In this document: one piece after another, positions 8,215 to 16,338 of the stretch | Numbering within the stretch: the stretch's first letter is position 1 | How the letters are laid out: every line of letters starts with the position of its first letter | Origin: Pirellulaceae bacterium | GTDB taxonomy: Bacteria > Planctomycetota > Planctomycetia > Pirellulales > Pirellulaceae | DNA: 64,000 bases | NCBI GenBank assembly: GCA_019636375.1 | Contig: JAHBXS010000003.1 | Coordinates: 496,001-560,000, forward strand | Direction of reading: 5' to 3' | Program-made: the position numbers and the translations under genes | Notes under the pieces: model-generated | Database searches by the model: none | What the model was told of the DNA's origin: nothing | What the model saw: only the letters and a program-made list of their open reading frames with translations

Positions 8215-10131
8215 GTGCTGCTGATCACTCATACCCGCCAATGGTGGAAGTTTTATATCGGATTATGCCTAGGGGCTACCGCGGCGTACTATGAAGACGG
8301 TCAGATTTCTGCCCCGATCGCCTTGTTCGCCGCACAGTTTCATTTTGCCGCGGTTGTCATTGGCGTCTTGGGTATTCGGCGTTTTGTGGCGGACATACCG
8401 TTTGGTACGGTTGGAACCATGCTGGTGTTTGTGGCCTCTGCCGGTTTGCTGGTCCCGTTGGCAACCTCGGCACCCATCGAATTGACGCGCTGGGCGATGG
8501 GGGCAGATGATGTTGTCGCAAGTACCTTGAGATCGTTTCTTTGCGTATCGCTCGGTGTGGTACTAGCTTCGCCAGCGTTTACGACCTTGTTAGTAAGTGG
8601 TGCGGATTGGATTCGGTCGGGTTCCTGGCAGAGTAAATTAGAAGCGGCACTGCTGGCGATTTCCTTGGTGGTTGTGGGGCAGGTTGTGTTTAGCTCACCA
8701 GCAGGAACTGGAACTTTGCCGGCCTTGATTTATGCGCCGATCCCTATTTTGTTGTGGGCCGCATTGCGATTCGAGGTGGCGGGAGCGAGTTGGTCCTTGT
8801 TGGCCATCGCCTATCAATCGACTTGGAATGCCATCAATGATCGCGGACCGTTTGTCAGCGGTTCTACTGACGATTATGTGTTGCAGATGCAGTTGTTTTT
8901 GCTGGCGGTCTCGCTGCCAGTGTTGTTCATGGCGGCCGGGGTTCACGAGCGGCGACGTGCGTTCTCGTTGTTGGTCGGCGAAATCGAAGAACGTCGCCGT
9001 ATGGAGGAAAGATTTCGTTTGGTTGTCGAGTCAACACCCAACGCAATGTTGATGGTTGACCAAACGGGGGAAATCGTCCTTTCTAACAAACAGACGGAAC
9101 GCCTTTTTGGATTTCGCCAACAGGAACTGTTGGGCCGGGCTGTCGAAGAATTATTGCCCGAACGTTTTCGTCAAGATCATGTGATTTATCGTCAAGCATT
9201 TTTTGCCGACCCCAAAACCCGCTCGATAGGCTTAGGAACCGAGTTGTTTGCCAGACGTGCCGATGGTAGCGAGTTTCCAGTTGAGATCGGCCTCACGCCT
9301 ATCGACACCGGTAACGGCGCGATGGTGCTGGCAGCAATTGTGGATATCTCGGAACGGAAACGGGCTGAGGAGGCCCAGCAAGAATTAGTTCACGCCTCGC
9401 GGTTGGCCATGCTCAGTGAATTCACCGCCACGATCGCACACGAAATCAATCAACCGCTGGGAGCCATTTTAAGCAATGCCGACGCGGCTGAAATGTTACT
9501 GGAATCATCGGCGCCACCCTTGGATGAAGTCCGCCAAATTCTGGCCGACATTCGCGACGATGACTTGAGAGCCAGCAATGTCATCCGCAAATTGCGCGGA
9601 TTGCTGCGACGCGGCGAATTCGAGCGCGAGCCGATTGACATCAATTCGGTGGTCGCCGACGTGATGGTGATATTGCGTGCCGAGGCACAGCGGCGTGGAG
9701 TCGAACTGCGTTCCGAACTGGCTCCCGACCTGCCTGAATTGCTGGGTGACAAGATTCACTTGCAACAAGTCCTACTAAATCTGATCGTCAATGGCATGGA
9801 GGCGATGGTCGAAACGACGGGGCCGAAAAAGATTTCGATTGCCACTTATCAAAACGATGGACAGATTCAAGTCTCCGTGTCCGACACGGGGCCGGGAGTC
9901 TCTCCCGAACGCCTGCCGCGATTGTTTGATCGATTTTTTTCCACCAAGAAAGAAGGGATGGGGATGGGTCTAGCAATTTCGCGTTCATTGGTCGAGGAAC
10001 ACGGCGGACGAATTTGGGCCGAAAGCCCACCTAGCGAGGGTGCCACGTTTCGATTTAATTTACCCCTCGATTGCGGGCAAGCGGGCAGTCGCGATGCAGC
10101 CGCCATTGATTCTCAGGAGCAGAACCCATGA
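8215..10131 (+). CDS. MASE1-PAS sensor histidine kinase (N-terminus probably lost to TAG)
   Basis: From the GTG at 8215 the protein has 638 residues: about six or seven membrane helices of a MASE1-type sensor (1-245), a PAS domain (about 263-385, with LVVESTPNAMLMVD and the PAC-like ISERKRAEEAQ), a HisKA domain with phosphoacceptor His409 in IAHEINQPLG, and a HATPase domain with N-box LLNLIVNGMEAM, DTGPGVS and GMGMGLAISRSL. This is the FixL-like class that autophosphorylates and passes the phosphate to a FixJ-type regulator, here the next gene, which overlaps it by four bases (ATGA). The GTG lacks a ribosome binding site and removes the first helix, so the natural start probably lies upstream of the TAG at 8188. 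The signal sensed is unknown. Confidence 0.9.
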   Translation: MLLITHTRQWWKFYIGLCLGATAAYYEDGQISAPIALFAAQFHFAAVVIGVLGIRRFVADIPFGTVGTMLVFVASAGLLVPLATSAPIELTRWAMGADDVVASTLRSFLCVSLGVVLASPAFTTLLVSGADWIRSGSWQSKLEAALLAISLVVVGQVVFSSPAGTGTLPALIYAPIPILLWAALRFEVAGASWSLLAIAYQSTWNAINDRGPFVSGSTDDYVLQMQLFLLAVSLPVLFMAAGVHERRRAFSLLVGEIEERRRMEERFRLVVESTPNAMLMVDQTGEIVLSNKQTERLFGFRQQELLGRAVEELLPERFRQDHVIYRQAFFADPKTRSIGLGTELFARRADGSEFPVEIGLTPIDTGNGAMVLAAIVDISERKRAEEAQQELVHASRLAMLSEFTATIAHEINQPLGAILSNADAAEMLLESSAPPLDEVRQILADIRDDDLRASNVIRKLRGLLRRGEFEREPIDINSVVADVMVILRAEAQRRGVELRSELAPDLPELLGDKIHLQQVLLNLIVNGMEAMVETTGPKKISIATYQNDGQIQVSVSDTGPGVSPERLPRLFDRFFSTKKEGMGMGLAISRSLVEEHGGRIWAESPPSEGATFRFNLPLDCGQAGSRDAAAIDSQEQNP

Positions 10132-10748
10132 CCGAAATCGTCCCCATTATTCATATCATCGACGACGACGATTCGGTGCGCAAGGCGGTAAGTCGCCTGC
10201 TAAAAGCCGCCGGATATGCCGTGAAATCTTACGCCACCTCCGGTGAGTTCATGATGGCGGAAAACTTGGAGAGCCCAGGTTGTATCGTGCTCGATGTACG
10301 CATGCCGGGTCCCAGTGGACTTGAATTGCAATCTGCCCTCGCGCGACGAGGCAACGGTTTGCCAATCATTTTTCTCACCGGTCATGGCGACATTCCGATG
10401 AGCGTCCGAGCCATGAAGGCCGGAGCGGTTGATTTTCTGACCAAACCAGTCCAGCGACAAGAGTTATTGTCCGCCGTACAAAACGCACTAGACCGCCAAG
10501 CCAAACACCTATCCGAGCAAACTCGTAACCAGCACATACGAGAGTGTTACGCCACGCTCACCGAGCGAGAACGTGAAATCATGGCTCACGTTGTCGAGGG
10601 CAAGCTAAACAAACAAATCGCAGCAACCATGGGAATCGCCGAGCGCACCGTCAAAGCCCACCGCGCGCAAGTCATGTCAAAAATGCAAGTCGATTCCTTA
10701 GCCGACCTCGTCCGCACCGCCAGCGGGCTTGAACCCAGCGATGGATAG
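10128..10748 (+). CDS. FixJ-type response regulator with LuxR HTH
   Basis: The 206-residue protein has a receiver domain (about 6-120) with acidic cluster DDDD at 12-15, phosphoacceptor Asp56 in VLDVRMPG, Thr84 and Lys106 (FLTKP), then a LuxR-type helix-turn-helix (about 140-195, LTEREREIMAHVVEGKLNKQIA followed by ERTVKAHR). This is the FixJ/TodT (NarL/FixJ) class of transcription activators. Its start overlaps the kinase stop, so the two genes are translationally coupled and form a two-component pair. Likely targets are the sulfatase and secreted protein genes downstream, which is inference from position only. Confidence 0.95.
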   Translation: MTEIVPIIHIIDDDDSVRKAVSRLLKAAGYAVKSYATSGEFMMAENLESPGCIVLDVRMPGPSGLELQSALARRGNGLPIIFLTGHGDIPMSVRAMKAGAVDFLTKPVQRQELLSAVQNALDRQAKHLSEQTRNQHIRECYATLTEREREIMAHVVEGKLNKQIAATMGIAERTVKAHRAQVMSKMQVDSLADLVRTASGLEPSDG

Positions 10749-10939
10749 ATGCCCGCCGCCTCGTGAGTTGAATCAAGGAAAACAGCAAATTTACACTCGC
10801 AAGTGAACTCGTTTCTTGACAAGGTAATTTTCAAACCTTGAAGGGCTTGCTAGGCCAGTGCATTGGTGAATTAACCATAAACTTGCAGATGCCAAGACCG
10901 CGCCAAAATTGTCGCAGCATGTACACACCAACAACATTT

Positions 10940-11007
10940 GGAAACGCTGAGAGCGCAGAGGTCTTGGTATATCGTTTCCTCCGCGCTCTCAGCGCCTCTG
11001 CGTTTTA
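10940..11007. repeat. Intergenic inverted repeat, family B, copy 1
   Basis: The left arm reads AAACGCTGAGAGCGCAGAGG and the right arm CCTCCGCGCTCTCAGCG followed by CCTCTGCGTTTT, so the arms pair imperfectly. Both copies in this gap are preceded by TTTGG. Confidence 0.8.
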
Positions 11008-11120
11008 ATCAAGCTCTTCAAGTCCCTTCTGCCAGAACTAACCTTGTGCGAATTGCGGCAGAGCGGATCTTGGGAAGCCTGTGTGAGGGTCAGAACTAAA
11101 CCATCGAAAAAGCAGAATTT

Positions 11121-11196
11121 GGAAACGCTGAGACGCTGAGAGCGCAGAGATTTCGGTAAAAGGTTTCCTCTGCGTTCTCTGCGCCTCTGCGTTTTA
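11121..11196. repeat. Intergenic inverted repeat, family B, copy 2
   Basis: The element begins GGAAACGCTGAGACGCTGAG and ends GCGCCTCTGCGTTTT. Compared with copy 1 the left arm contains an extra ACGCTGAG unit. It starts 113 bases after the end of copy 1, in the same orientation. Confidence 0.8.
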
Positions 11197-11333
11197 ACCG
11201 TATTGCACCAAAGGGCAGTCTGATTTGCCCTCTGGGACAATTTTGGGCTGGAACGGCAAGCGGCATAATCTATCGGTCAACGATTCCGAACTGTTTCGGG
11301 GTCAGGGGAGTTGATGGCTGCGAAATTTGATTG

Positions 11334-11747
11334 ATGGAAATGCGACACGTGAATGTGGTGGTGGTCGAGGACGATGCTGGCATGAGACATGCGATCGTGC
11401 GGATTCTGTCGGTCGCTGGGATGGCTTCGACGTCGTTTCCCTCGGCTGAGGAATTGCTCGAATCGAACTCAATGGAGACCGCCGACGCATTGGTGGCCGA
11501 TATTCGGCTGCCTGGAATGTCTGGGCTGAATATGGTTCGAGAACTAGACAAACGAGGGATTTCTCGCCCAGTTATTTTCATCACTTCGCACGACGAACCG
11601 GTGGTTAGAAACGAGGCCCAGTCACTCGGTGCCAGAGACTTTCTGCCCAAACCGTTTTTAGGGACGACGCTGCTAGAATCTTTGCGACAGCTTGACAACA
11701 ATACAAAACAATCAAATCCGAGCGCGGGCTCGGAACCCAATTCGTAA
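11334..11747 (+). CDS. Single-domain response regulator (receiver only)
   Basis: The 137-residue protein is a lone receiver domain: VVEDDAGMRHAIVR, phosphoacceptor Asp in LVADIRLPGMSGL, a Thr in VIFITSHDE and Lys in FLPKPF. It resembles the receiver of the FixJ protein encoded just before it but has no DNA-binding domain. The ATG at 11334 is preceded by an in-frame TTG at 11331; either start gives the same domain. It lies 46 bases before the sulfatase gene, which has its own strong ribosome binding site, so co-transcription is likely. It may tune phosphate flow from the MASE1 kinase, either as a phosphate sink or as an alternative partner. Confidence 0.9.
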   Translation: MEMRHVNVVVVEDDAGMRHAIVRILSVAGMASTSFPSAEELLESNSMETADALVADIRLPGMSGLNMVRELDKRGISRPVIFITSHDEPVVRNEAQSLGARDFLPKPFLGTTLLESLRQLDNNTKQSNPSAGSEPNS

Positions 11748-11793
11748 TTGAATTTTCGAATGACAAAGTTCGCTTTTTGAAAGGAGCAATCAA

Positions 11794-13383
11794 ATGAAGT
11801 TGATGAAAGGGCGACGACTCTCGGTGGTCGCAATCCTCTGTGCAGGCTTCGTGGCTTGCTGGTCCGGCGCTGCGTCGGCGCAAGAAAAGAAGCCCAACAT
11901 TTTAGTGATTTGGGGGGATGATATCGGAACGTGGAACATCAGCCACAACAACCGTGGCATGATGGGCTATAAGACACCAAACATCGACCGAATCGCACGT
12001 GAGGGCGTTTCCTTTACAGATTATTATGGACAGCAGTCTTGTACTGCCGGTCGCGCGGCGTTCCTCAATGGAACTGTACCGGTTCGCACGGGGATGACCA
12101 AAGTCGGGATGCCTGGTGCGGAACAAGGCTGGCAAAAAACGGATGTAACCATCGCCACCGTTCTCAAGGCACAAGGATACGCCACAGGACAGTTCGGCAA
12201 AAACCATCAAGGCGACCGCGACGAGCACCTGCCTACGATGCACGGTTTTGATGAGTTCATCGGCAGTCTTTACCATCTCAACGCCGAAGAAGAACCGGAA
12301 AACCGCGACTACCCTCGAGATATGAAACTGGCTAACGGCAAGACGTTTCTGGAAACCTTTGGCCCTCGCGGTGTTCTCAAGTGCAAAGCCGACGGCCGAG
12401 GCGGTCAAACAATCGAGAACCTTGGACCGCTAACCAAGAAACGCATGGAAACGATCGACGAGGAAACTTTGGCCGCTGCCAAGGATTTCATCATTCGACA
12501 TCATGAGGCTGGAAAGCCGTTTTTCTGCTGGTGGAACGGCACCCGCATGCATTTCCGAACACACGTGAAAGAGGACCATATTGGAATTTCTGGTCAAGAC
12601 GAATACGGCGACGGCATGGTCGAGCATGACATGCACGTTGGCGAACTGTTGAAACTGATCGATGAACTAGGCATCTCTGATAACACGATTGTCCAGTACT
12701 CCACCGATAATGGCCCGCACTACAACACTTGGCCGGATGCCGGCACCACTCCCTTTCGCAGCGAGAAGAATTCGAACTGGGAAGGTGCATTCCGCGTCCC
12801 TTGCTTCGTAAAGTGGCCCGGCAAATATCAGGCTGGCGTAACCGTCAACGGCATTGTTTCTCATGAAGACTGGCTGCCTACTTTCGCAGCCGCTGCCGGT
12901 GCTCCAGGCATCAAAGAGCAACTCCATGCGGGTGTAATGCTCAATGGCCGCAGTTACAAAAACCACATCGATGGCTTCGACCTGAACGACTATCTTGCGG
13001 GCAAAACCGATCATTGCCCACGCGATGGGTTTATCTATGTCAACGATGGGGGCGAAGTCGTGGCGATTCGCGTTGGCGACTGGAAGGCCGTCTATCTGGA
13101 AAATCGGGCTCACCAGCTTGATGTATGGCGCGAACCGTTTGTTCATCTGCGTCTGCCGTTACTGTTCAACCTGCGACGTGATCCCTTTGAAAAAGCTCAG
13201 CACAATTCGAACACCTATCATGATTGGATGATCGATCGCGCATTTGTGCTCGTTCCGCTCCAAGGACTGGCCAGCAAGTTCTTGATGTCAATGAAAGACT
13301 ATCCGCCCAGCCAGACGCCAGGTGATTGGAGTCTGGATACGCTTGAAAGGCAGATCAAAAACATGACTCGCGGTGGTGACTAG
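11794..13383 (+). CDS. Arylsulfatase, secreted (CxAxR type)
   Basis: The 529-residue protein has a signal peptide (MKLMKGRRLSVVAILCAGF, ending in ASA-QE), metal-binding GDD at 41-43 and the sulfatase signature at Cys83 (CTAGRAAFLNG), the residue that must be turned into formylglycine. Ala instead of Pro at the third signature position is allowed in bacterial sulfatases but may favour a different maturase. Further motifs are QFGKNHQGD and STDNGPH. It hydrolyses sulfate esters, probably in the periplasm or outside the cell. An AAAGGAG site precedes the ATG by a good spacing, and a terminator hairpin follows at 13442-13472. It is the first of three sulfatases in the locus and differs clearly from the other two. 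Confidence 0.95.
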   Translation: MKLMKGRRLSVVAILCAGFVACWSGAASAQEKKPNILVIWGDDIGTWNISHNNRGMMGYKTPNIDRIAREGVSFTDYYGQQSCTAGRAAFLNGTVPVRTGMTKVGMPGAEQGWQKTDVTIATVLKAQGYATGQFGKNHQGDRDEHLPTMHGFDEFIGSLYHLNAEEEPENRDYPRDMKLANGKTFLETFGPRGVLKCKADGRGGQTIENLGPLTKKRMETIDEETLAAAKDFIIRHHEAGKPFFCWWNGTRMHFRTHVKEDHIGISGQDEYGDGMVEHDMHVGELLKLIDELGISDNTIVQYSTDNGPHYNTWPDAGTTPFRSEKNSNWEGAFRVPCFVKWPGKYQAGVTVNGIVSHEDWLPTFAAAAGAPGIKEQLHAGVMLNGRSYKNHIDGFDLNDYLAGKTDHCPRDGFIYVNDGGEVVAIRVGDWKAVYLENRAHQLDVWREPFVHLRLPLLFNLRRDPFEKAQHNSNTYHDWMIDRAFVLVPLQGLASKFLMSMKDYPPSQTPGDWSLDTLERQIKNMTRGGD

Positions 13384-13441
13384 GCCGTAGCATGAATCAA
13401 ATTTGATCGGCTGCTGGAGGTAAGTAGTCGTTCAAAAGCGA

Positions 13442-13484
13442 CACCGCGTCTTGCCACAAGCAGGGCGCGGTGGTTTTCTTTTTC
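13442..13484 (+). terminator. Rho-independent terminator after the sulfatase
   Basis: CACCGCG (13442-13448) pairs with CGCGGTG (13466-13472); the loop contains a smaller CTTG/CAAG hairpin, and a T-rich run GTTTTCTTTTT follows. Confidence 0.7.
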
Positions 13485-13487
13485 CGG

Positions 13488-13564
13488 GCAGCGGAAGTCG
13501 TCAAGAATTTCGTTCGTTTTCAACGATTTTTTTACACCACGAAAGTCTTGACGGCTTCCGCTAC
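13488..13564. repeat. Intergenic inverted repeat, family C, copy 2
   Basis: The arms at 13488-13512 (GCAGCGGAAGTCGTCAAG) and 13540-13564 (CTTGACGGCTTCCGCTAC) match the arms of the copy at 7722-7788. The loop is 27 bases, longer and different in sequence, so the arms rather than the loop are conserved. It follows directly on the terminator. Confidence 0.9.
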
Positions 13565-13610
13565 CACCAAGGGTCCTAAACTTTGATTTTAAAAAAGTGC
13601 CAAAACTAAA

Positions 13611-14606
13611 ATGAAACCACAAGCCATCAAATTCATCGTCTTGATTGCCGCTGTGAATATCTTATTTTCACCGCCCTATTCCCACGCTCAATTGCCGTCC
13701 TGGAACGATAGCCTGTCTAAGCGAGCCCTTGTGGCCTTTGTCGAGCGAGTCACCAATTTCGAAAGCCCAGATTTCGTTCCTCCCAAGGAGCGAATTGCCG
13801 TGTTTGACAATGACGGCGCATTGTGGTCTGAACAGCCGATGTACGTGCAATTGGCGTTTGCTCTGGATCGCGTCAAGGTTCTGGCCGAACAGAATCCTGA
13901 GTTGCGGGAGAAACAACCCTTCAAGGCCGCATTGGAGGGTGACCTCAAAACGTTGGCGGAATCGGGTGAGCGAGGACTGATGGAACTGATCATGGCCACT
14001 CATGCGGGAATGACTACCGAAGAATTCGCCGTGATCGTGAGCGATTGGTTGGCCACGGCTACGCATCCAAAATATCAGCGTCCCTATACCGAATGTGTGT
14101 ACCAGCCCATGCTGGAACTGCTCGCCTACCTGCGAGAAAATGATTTCAAGACTTTTATTGTCTCCGGTGGGGGCGTCGAGTTTATGCGGCCGTGGGTCGA
14201 GGAAGTCTATGGCATCCCGCCTGAACAAATCGTCGGCAGCAGTATCAAAGTCAAATACGAAGTTCGGGACGGGCAATCGGTCTTGATTCGATTGCCCGAA
14301 ATCGACTTGATTGACGACAAAGCGGGTAAGCCGGTCGGCATTCACAAATACATTGGCCGCCGCCCAATCATGGCGTTTGGCAATTCCGACGGCGATTACG
14401 AGATGTTGGAGTATGTTACCTCAGGTCTTGGTCCTCGCTTCGGCATGATCATTCATCACACCGACGCCGAACGCGAAAGTGCTTACGACCGCCAATCCCA
14501 CATCGGCCGCTTGGATAAAGCCCTTGATGATGCCGAGAAGTACGGATGGGTCATCGTCGATATGAAAAACGACTGGAACCGAATTTTTCCAGAGGCCGCC
14601 AGATGA
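13611..14606 (+). CDS. HAD-family phosphatase, secreted
   Basis: The 331-residue protein has a signal peptide (about residues 1-27, YSHA-Q) and a haloacid dehalogenase fold: motif I is FDNDGALW with Asp66 and Asp68, motif II FIVSGGGVEF, and motif III/IV AFGNSDGDYEM. In most members the residue after DNDG is Thr; here it is Ala70, a change in a residue that normally holds the phosphoryl group. The family relatives are phosphoserine-phosphatase-like proteins of unknown substrate. The gene follows a palindromic repeat and precedes the HlyD-type gene, all in the same direction. Confidence 0.85.
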   Translation: MKPQAIKFIVLIAAVNILFSPPYSHAQLPSWNDSLSKRALVAFVERVTNFESPDFVPPKERIAVFDNDGALWSEQPMYVQLAFALDRVKVLAEQNPELREKQPFKAALEGDLKTLAESGERGLMELIMATHAGMTTEEFAVIVSDWLATATHPKYQRPYTECVYQPMLELLAYLRENDFKTFIVSGGGVEFMRPWVEEVYGIPPEQIVGSSIKVKYEVRDGQSVLIRLPEIDLIDDKAGKPVGIHKYIGRRPIMAFGNSDGDYEMLEYVTSGLGPRFGMIIHHTDAERESAYDRQSHIGRLDKALDDAEKYGWVIVDMKNDWNRIFPEAAR

Positions 14607-14708
14607 TGCGATTTTTCGAAAATCGGCTGGTTGGGTGCAAATTGACAAAAAATGCCAACATTCAGGCGGGTCGGCCTCAAGTAATGAAAAAGTGAAGTTG
14701 GGTTTACG

Positions 14709-16289
14709 ATGTTAATTCTAATCATCTTATTCTACGTTTTACCGGTTTATCTGGTATTCTTTCGCTTCAAGTGGTTGCCGTTGACCCGGATGTGGAAGAT
14801 CATTTTGCCATTGCCGCCAATCTTCGCGCTCATTTTCGTGTGGTATGCGGTGGGTCGTTTTACACCCATTTCTCAGGATGCCTATATCCAAGCCCCGGTC
14901 GTTCAAATTGCGCCACAAGTGGCCGGATTGGTCACAGAAATATTGGTTGAAGACAATGCAATGGTGAATCAGGGTGATCCGCTGTTTCGGATCGATACTT
15001 CTCCCTATCAGTATCGAGCCGATCAAGCACGTGCCAGAATGTTTGAGGCCAGAGAAAATGCCTTGGGCCTTGTCGCCACGGTCTACGCAGCCAATGCGTC
15101 GGTAACGCGCGCGGCGGCGAGTCTGGAAGTAGCCCGCCAAGGGGTCAACAATGCCGAGGCCGATCTCGCTGCTTCGCAAGCAAACGTTGCCAAGACCAAA
15201 GCCCAAGTCCAACTGGCCGACGCAGAAGCGGAACGTGGCTCGCGGCTGGTTCAAAGTCAAGCGATTTCACAACAAGAATACGAAGAGTTGCTGCGCAATC
15301 AACAAGTCCAGCAGTCCGGACTCGACGAAGCGATGCAGAGAGAGGCCAAAGCCAAGACCGGCATTGAAATGGCAACGAGTCAAGTGACCGTTGCGGACGC
15401 TGCTTTAAGAGAAGCTAATGCTCAGCGGGACAAAGTATTGTCTCTGCTCGATCCTGTTCGGGCTTTGCACAATGCCATCGCAGCCTCCGAATCCGATCTA
15501 TTATTGGAACTGGTCCGCCAGTCAACGGGCGACGCAGCGGGGAATCATGCTCGGAATGAGACGATCAAGCAAGATATTGCTCTGCTGCGTTCGTACTTGG
15601 CGGAGGCCGAGAAGCTTGCTCCGTTGCTTGAAGGAAAAGTTGCTGCCGTCGTTCAAGCAGAGAGCGCGCTCAAAATTGCTGAGTTTGATCTGGATCAAAC
15701 GACAATCCGATCACCAATCAGTGGTCAGATCGTCAATCTGCATTTGACAAATGGAACGTACGTTACCCCAGGAAAGGCTGTATCCGCACTGCTGGACACC
15801 AATTCATGGCACCTTGTTGTCACGATGCCGGAGAATTGGCTCAGTCATGTTCGGGTTGGTGATGATGTGACGATCGCTTTGCGAAATTATCCCTTGAGTT
15901 TCCGCGATGGTAAGGTGATCTACATCGTTCCGGGGGCGATTTCTGGACAGGGCGTTCCGACAGGCGCGCTGCCCGATCCTCAATCGCGCCTGGGCCGACA
16001 ATTCGATACTCCGGAAACAAGCCAACAATTCCAGGTCATCGTTTCTTTGGCCGACGACCGACCAGAGCAACCACTACGTGTGGGGGGGACTGGTCACGCC
16101 GTGATTTTTGCGGGCGGCGGCCTAGCGGGCATGAATCAGGTCGCAACTTTGCTATGCACAATTGCCAGTTTTATGGATTTTTTTTTCCCAAAACCGCCAT
16201 TACTAACTATACTGATAGTTGTAGTATTGATTCTATTCGCAATCGCACTGACGCGATACATAACTCATGCAAGAAATTCTGATGACTAA
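14709..16289 (+). CDS. HlyD/EmrA-type membrane fusion protein with N- and C-terminal membrane segments
   Basis: The 526-residue protein has two N-terminal helices (LILIILFYVLPVYLVFF and LPPIFALIFVWYAVG), a biotinyl-lipoyl half (DAYIQAPVVQIAPQVAG), a long Ala/Gln/Glu-rich coiled coil (about 95-325), the second half-motif (FDLDQTTIRSPISGQIV) and a beta-barrel domain. Unusually, it ends with another membrane helix (LLTILIVVVLILFAIALT, near 490-515). Similar proteins of the YibH/YiaV type are inner-membrane adaptors for export. No matching transporter or outer-membrane gene lies next to it, so the partner is unknown. The ATG at 14709 has no strong ribosome binding site. Confidence 0.85.
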   Translation: MLILIILFYVLPVYLVFFRFKWLPLTRMWKIILPLPPIFALIFVWYAVGRFTPISQDAYIQAPVVQIAPQVAGLVTEILVEDNAMVNQGDPLFRIDTSPYQYRADQARARMFEARENALGLVATVYAANASVTRAAASLEVARQGVNNAEADLAASQANVAKTKAQVQLADAEAERGSRLVQSQAISQQEYEELLRNQQVQQSGLDEAMQREAKAKTGIEMATSQVTVADAALREANAQRDKVLSLLDPVRALHNAIAASESDLLLELVRQSTGDAAGNHARNETIKQDIALLRSYLAEAEKLAPLLEGKVAAVVQAESALKIAEFDLDQTTIRSPISGQIVNLHLTNGTYVTPGKAVSALLDTNSWHLVVTMPENWLSHVRVGDDVTIALRNYPLSFRDGKVIYIVPGAISGQGVPTGALPDPQSRLGRQFDTPETSQQFQVIVSLADDRPEQPLRVGGTGHAVIFAGGGLAGMNQVATLLCTIASFMDFFFPKPPLLTILIVVVLILFAIALTRYITHARNSDD

Positions 16290-16338
16290 AATACACCGAA
16301 TGTTGAGAGTTGCCTCATCCCTGTTAGGAGATTTATCC

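Larger units (their letters stand above)
10749..11333. other. Intergenic region holding two copies of a palindromic repeat
   Basis: The 585-base gap between the two regulator genes holds two related inverted repeats (10940-11007 and 11121-11196) and no credible ORF. The stretch from 11200 to 11330 probably carries the promoter of the receiver gene, but no box is clear. Confidence 0.6.

Noticed and set aside
10940-11196. CRISPR array
   Set aside because: Only two copies of an inverted repeat occur, arms are palindromic over their full length, spacing is not spacer-like and no cas gene is in the window.
16267-16338. Upstream start for the first SnoaL-type gene
   Set aside because: It overlaps the end of the HlyD-type gene and puts 24 residues before a normal signal peptide that has its own TTAGGAG site at 16339.
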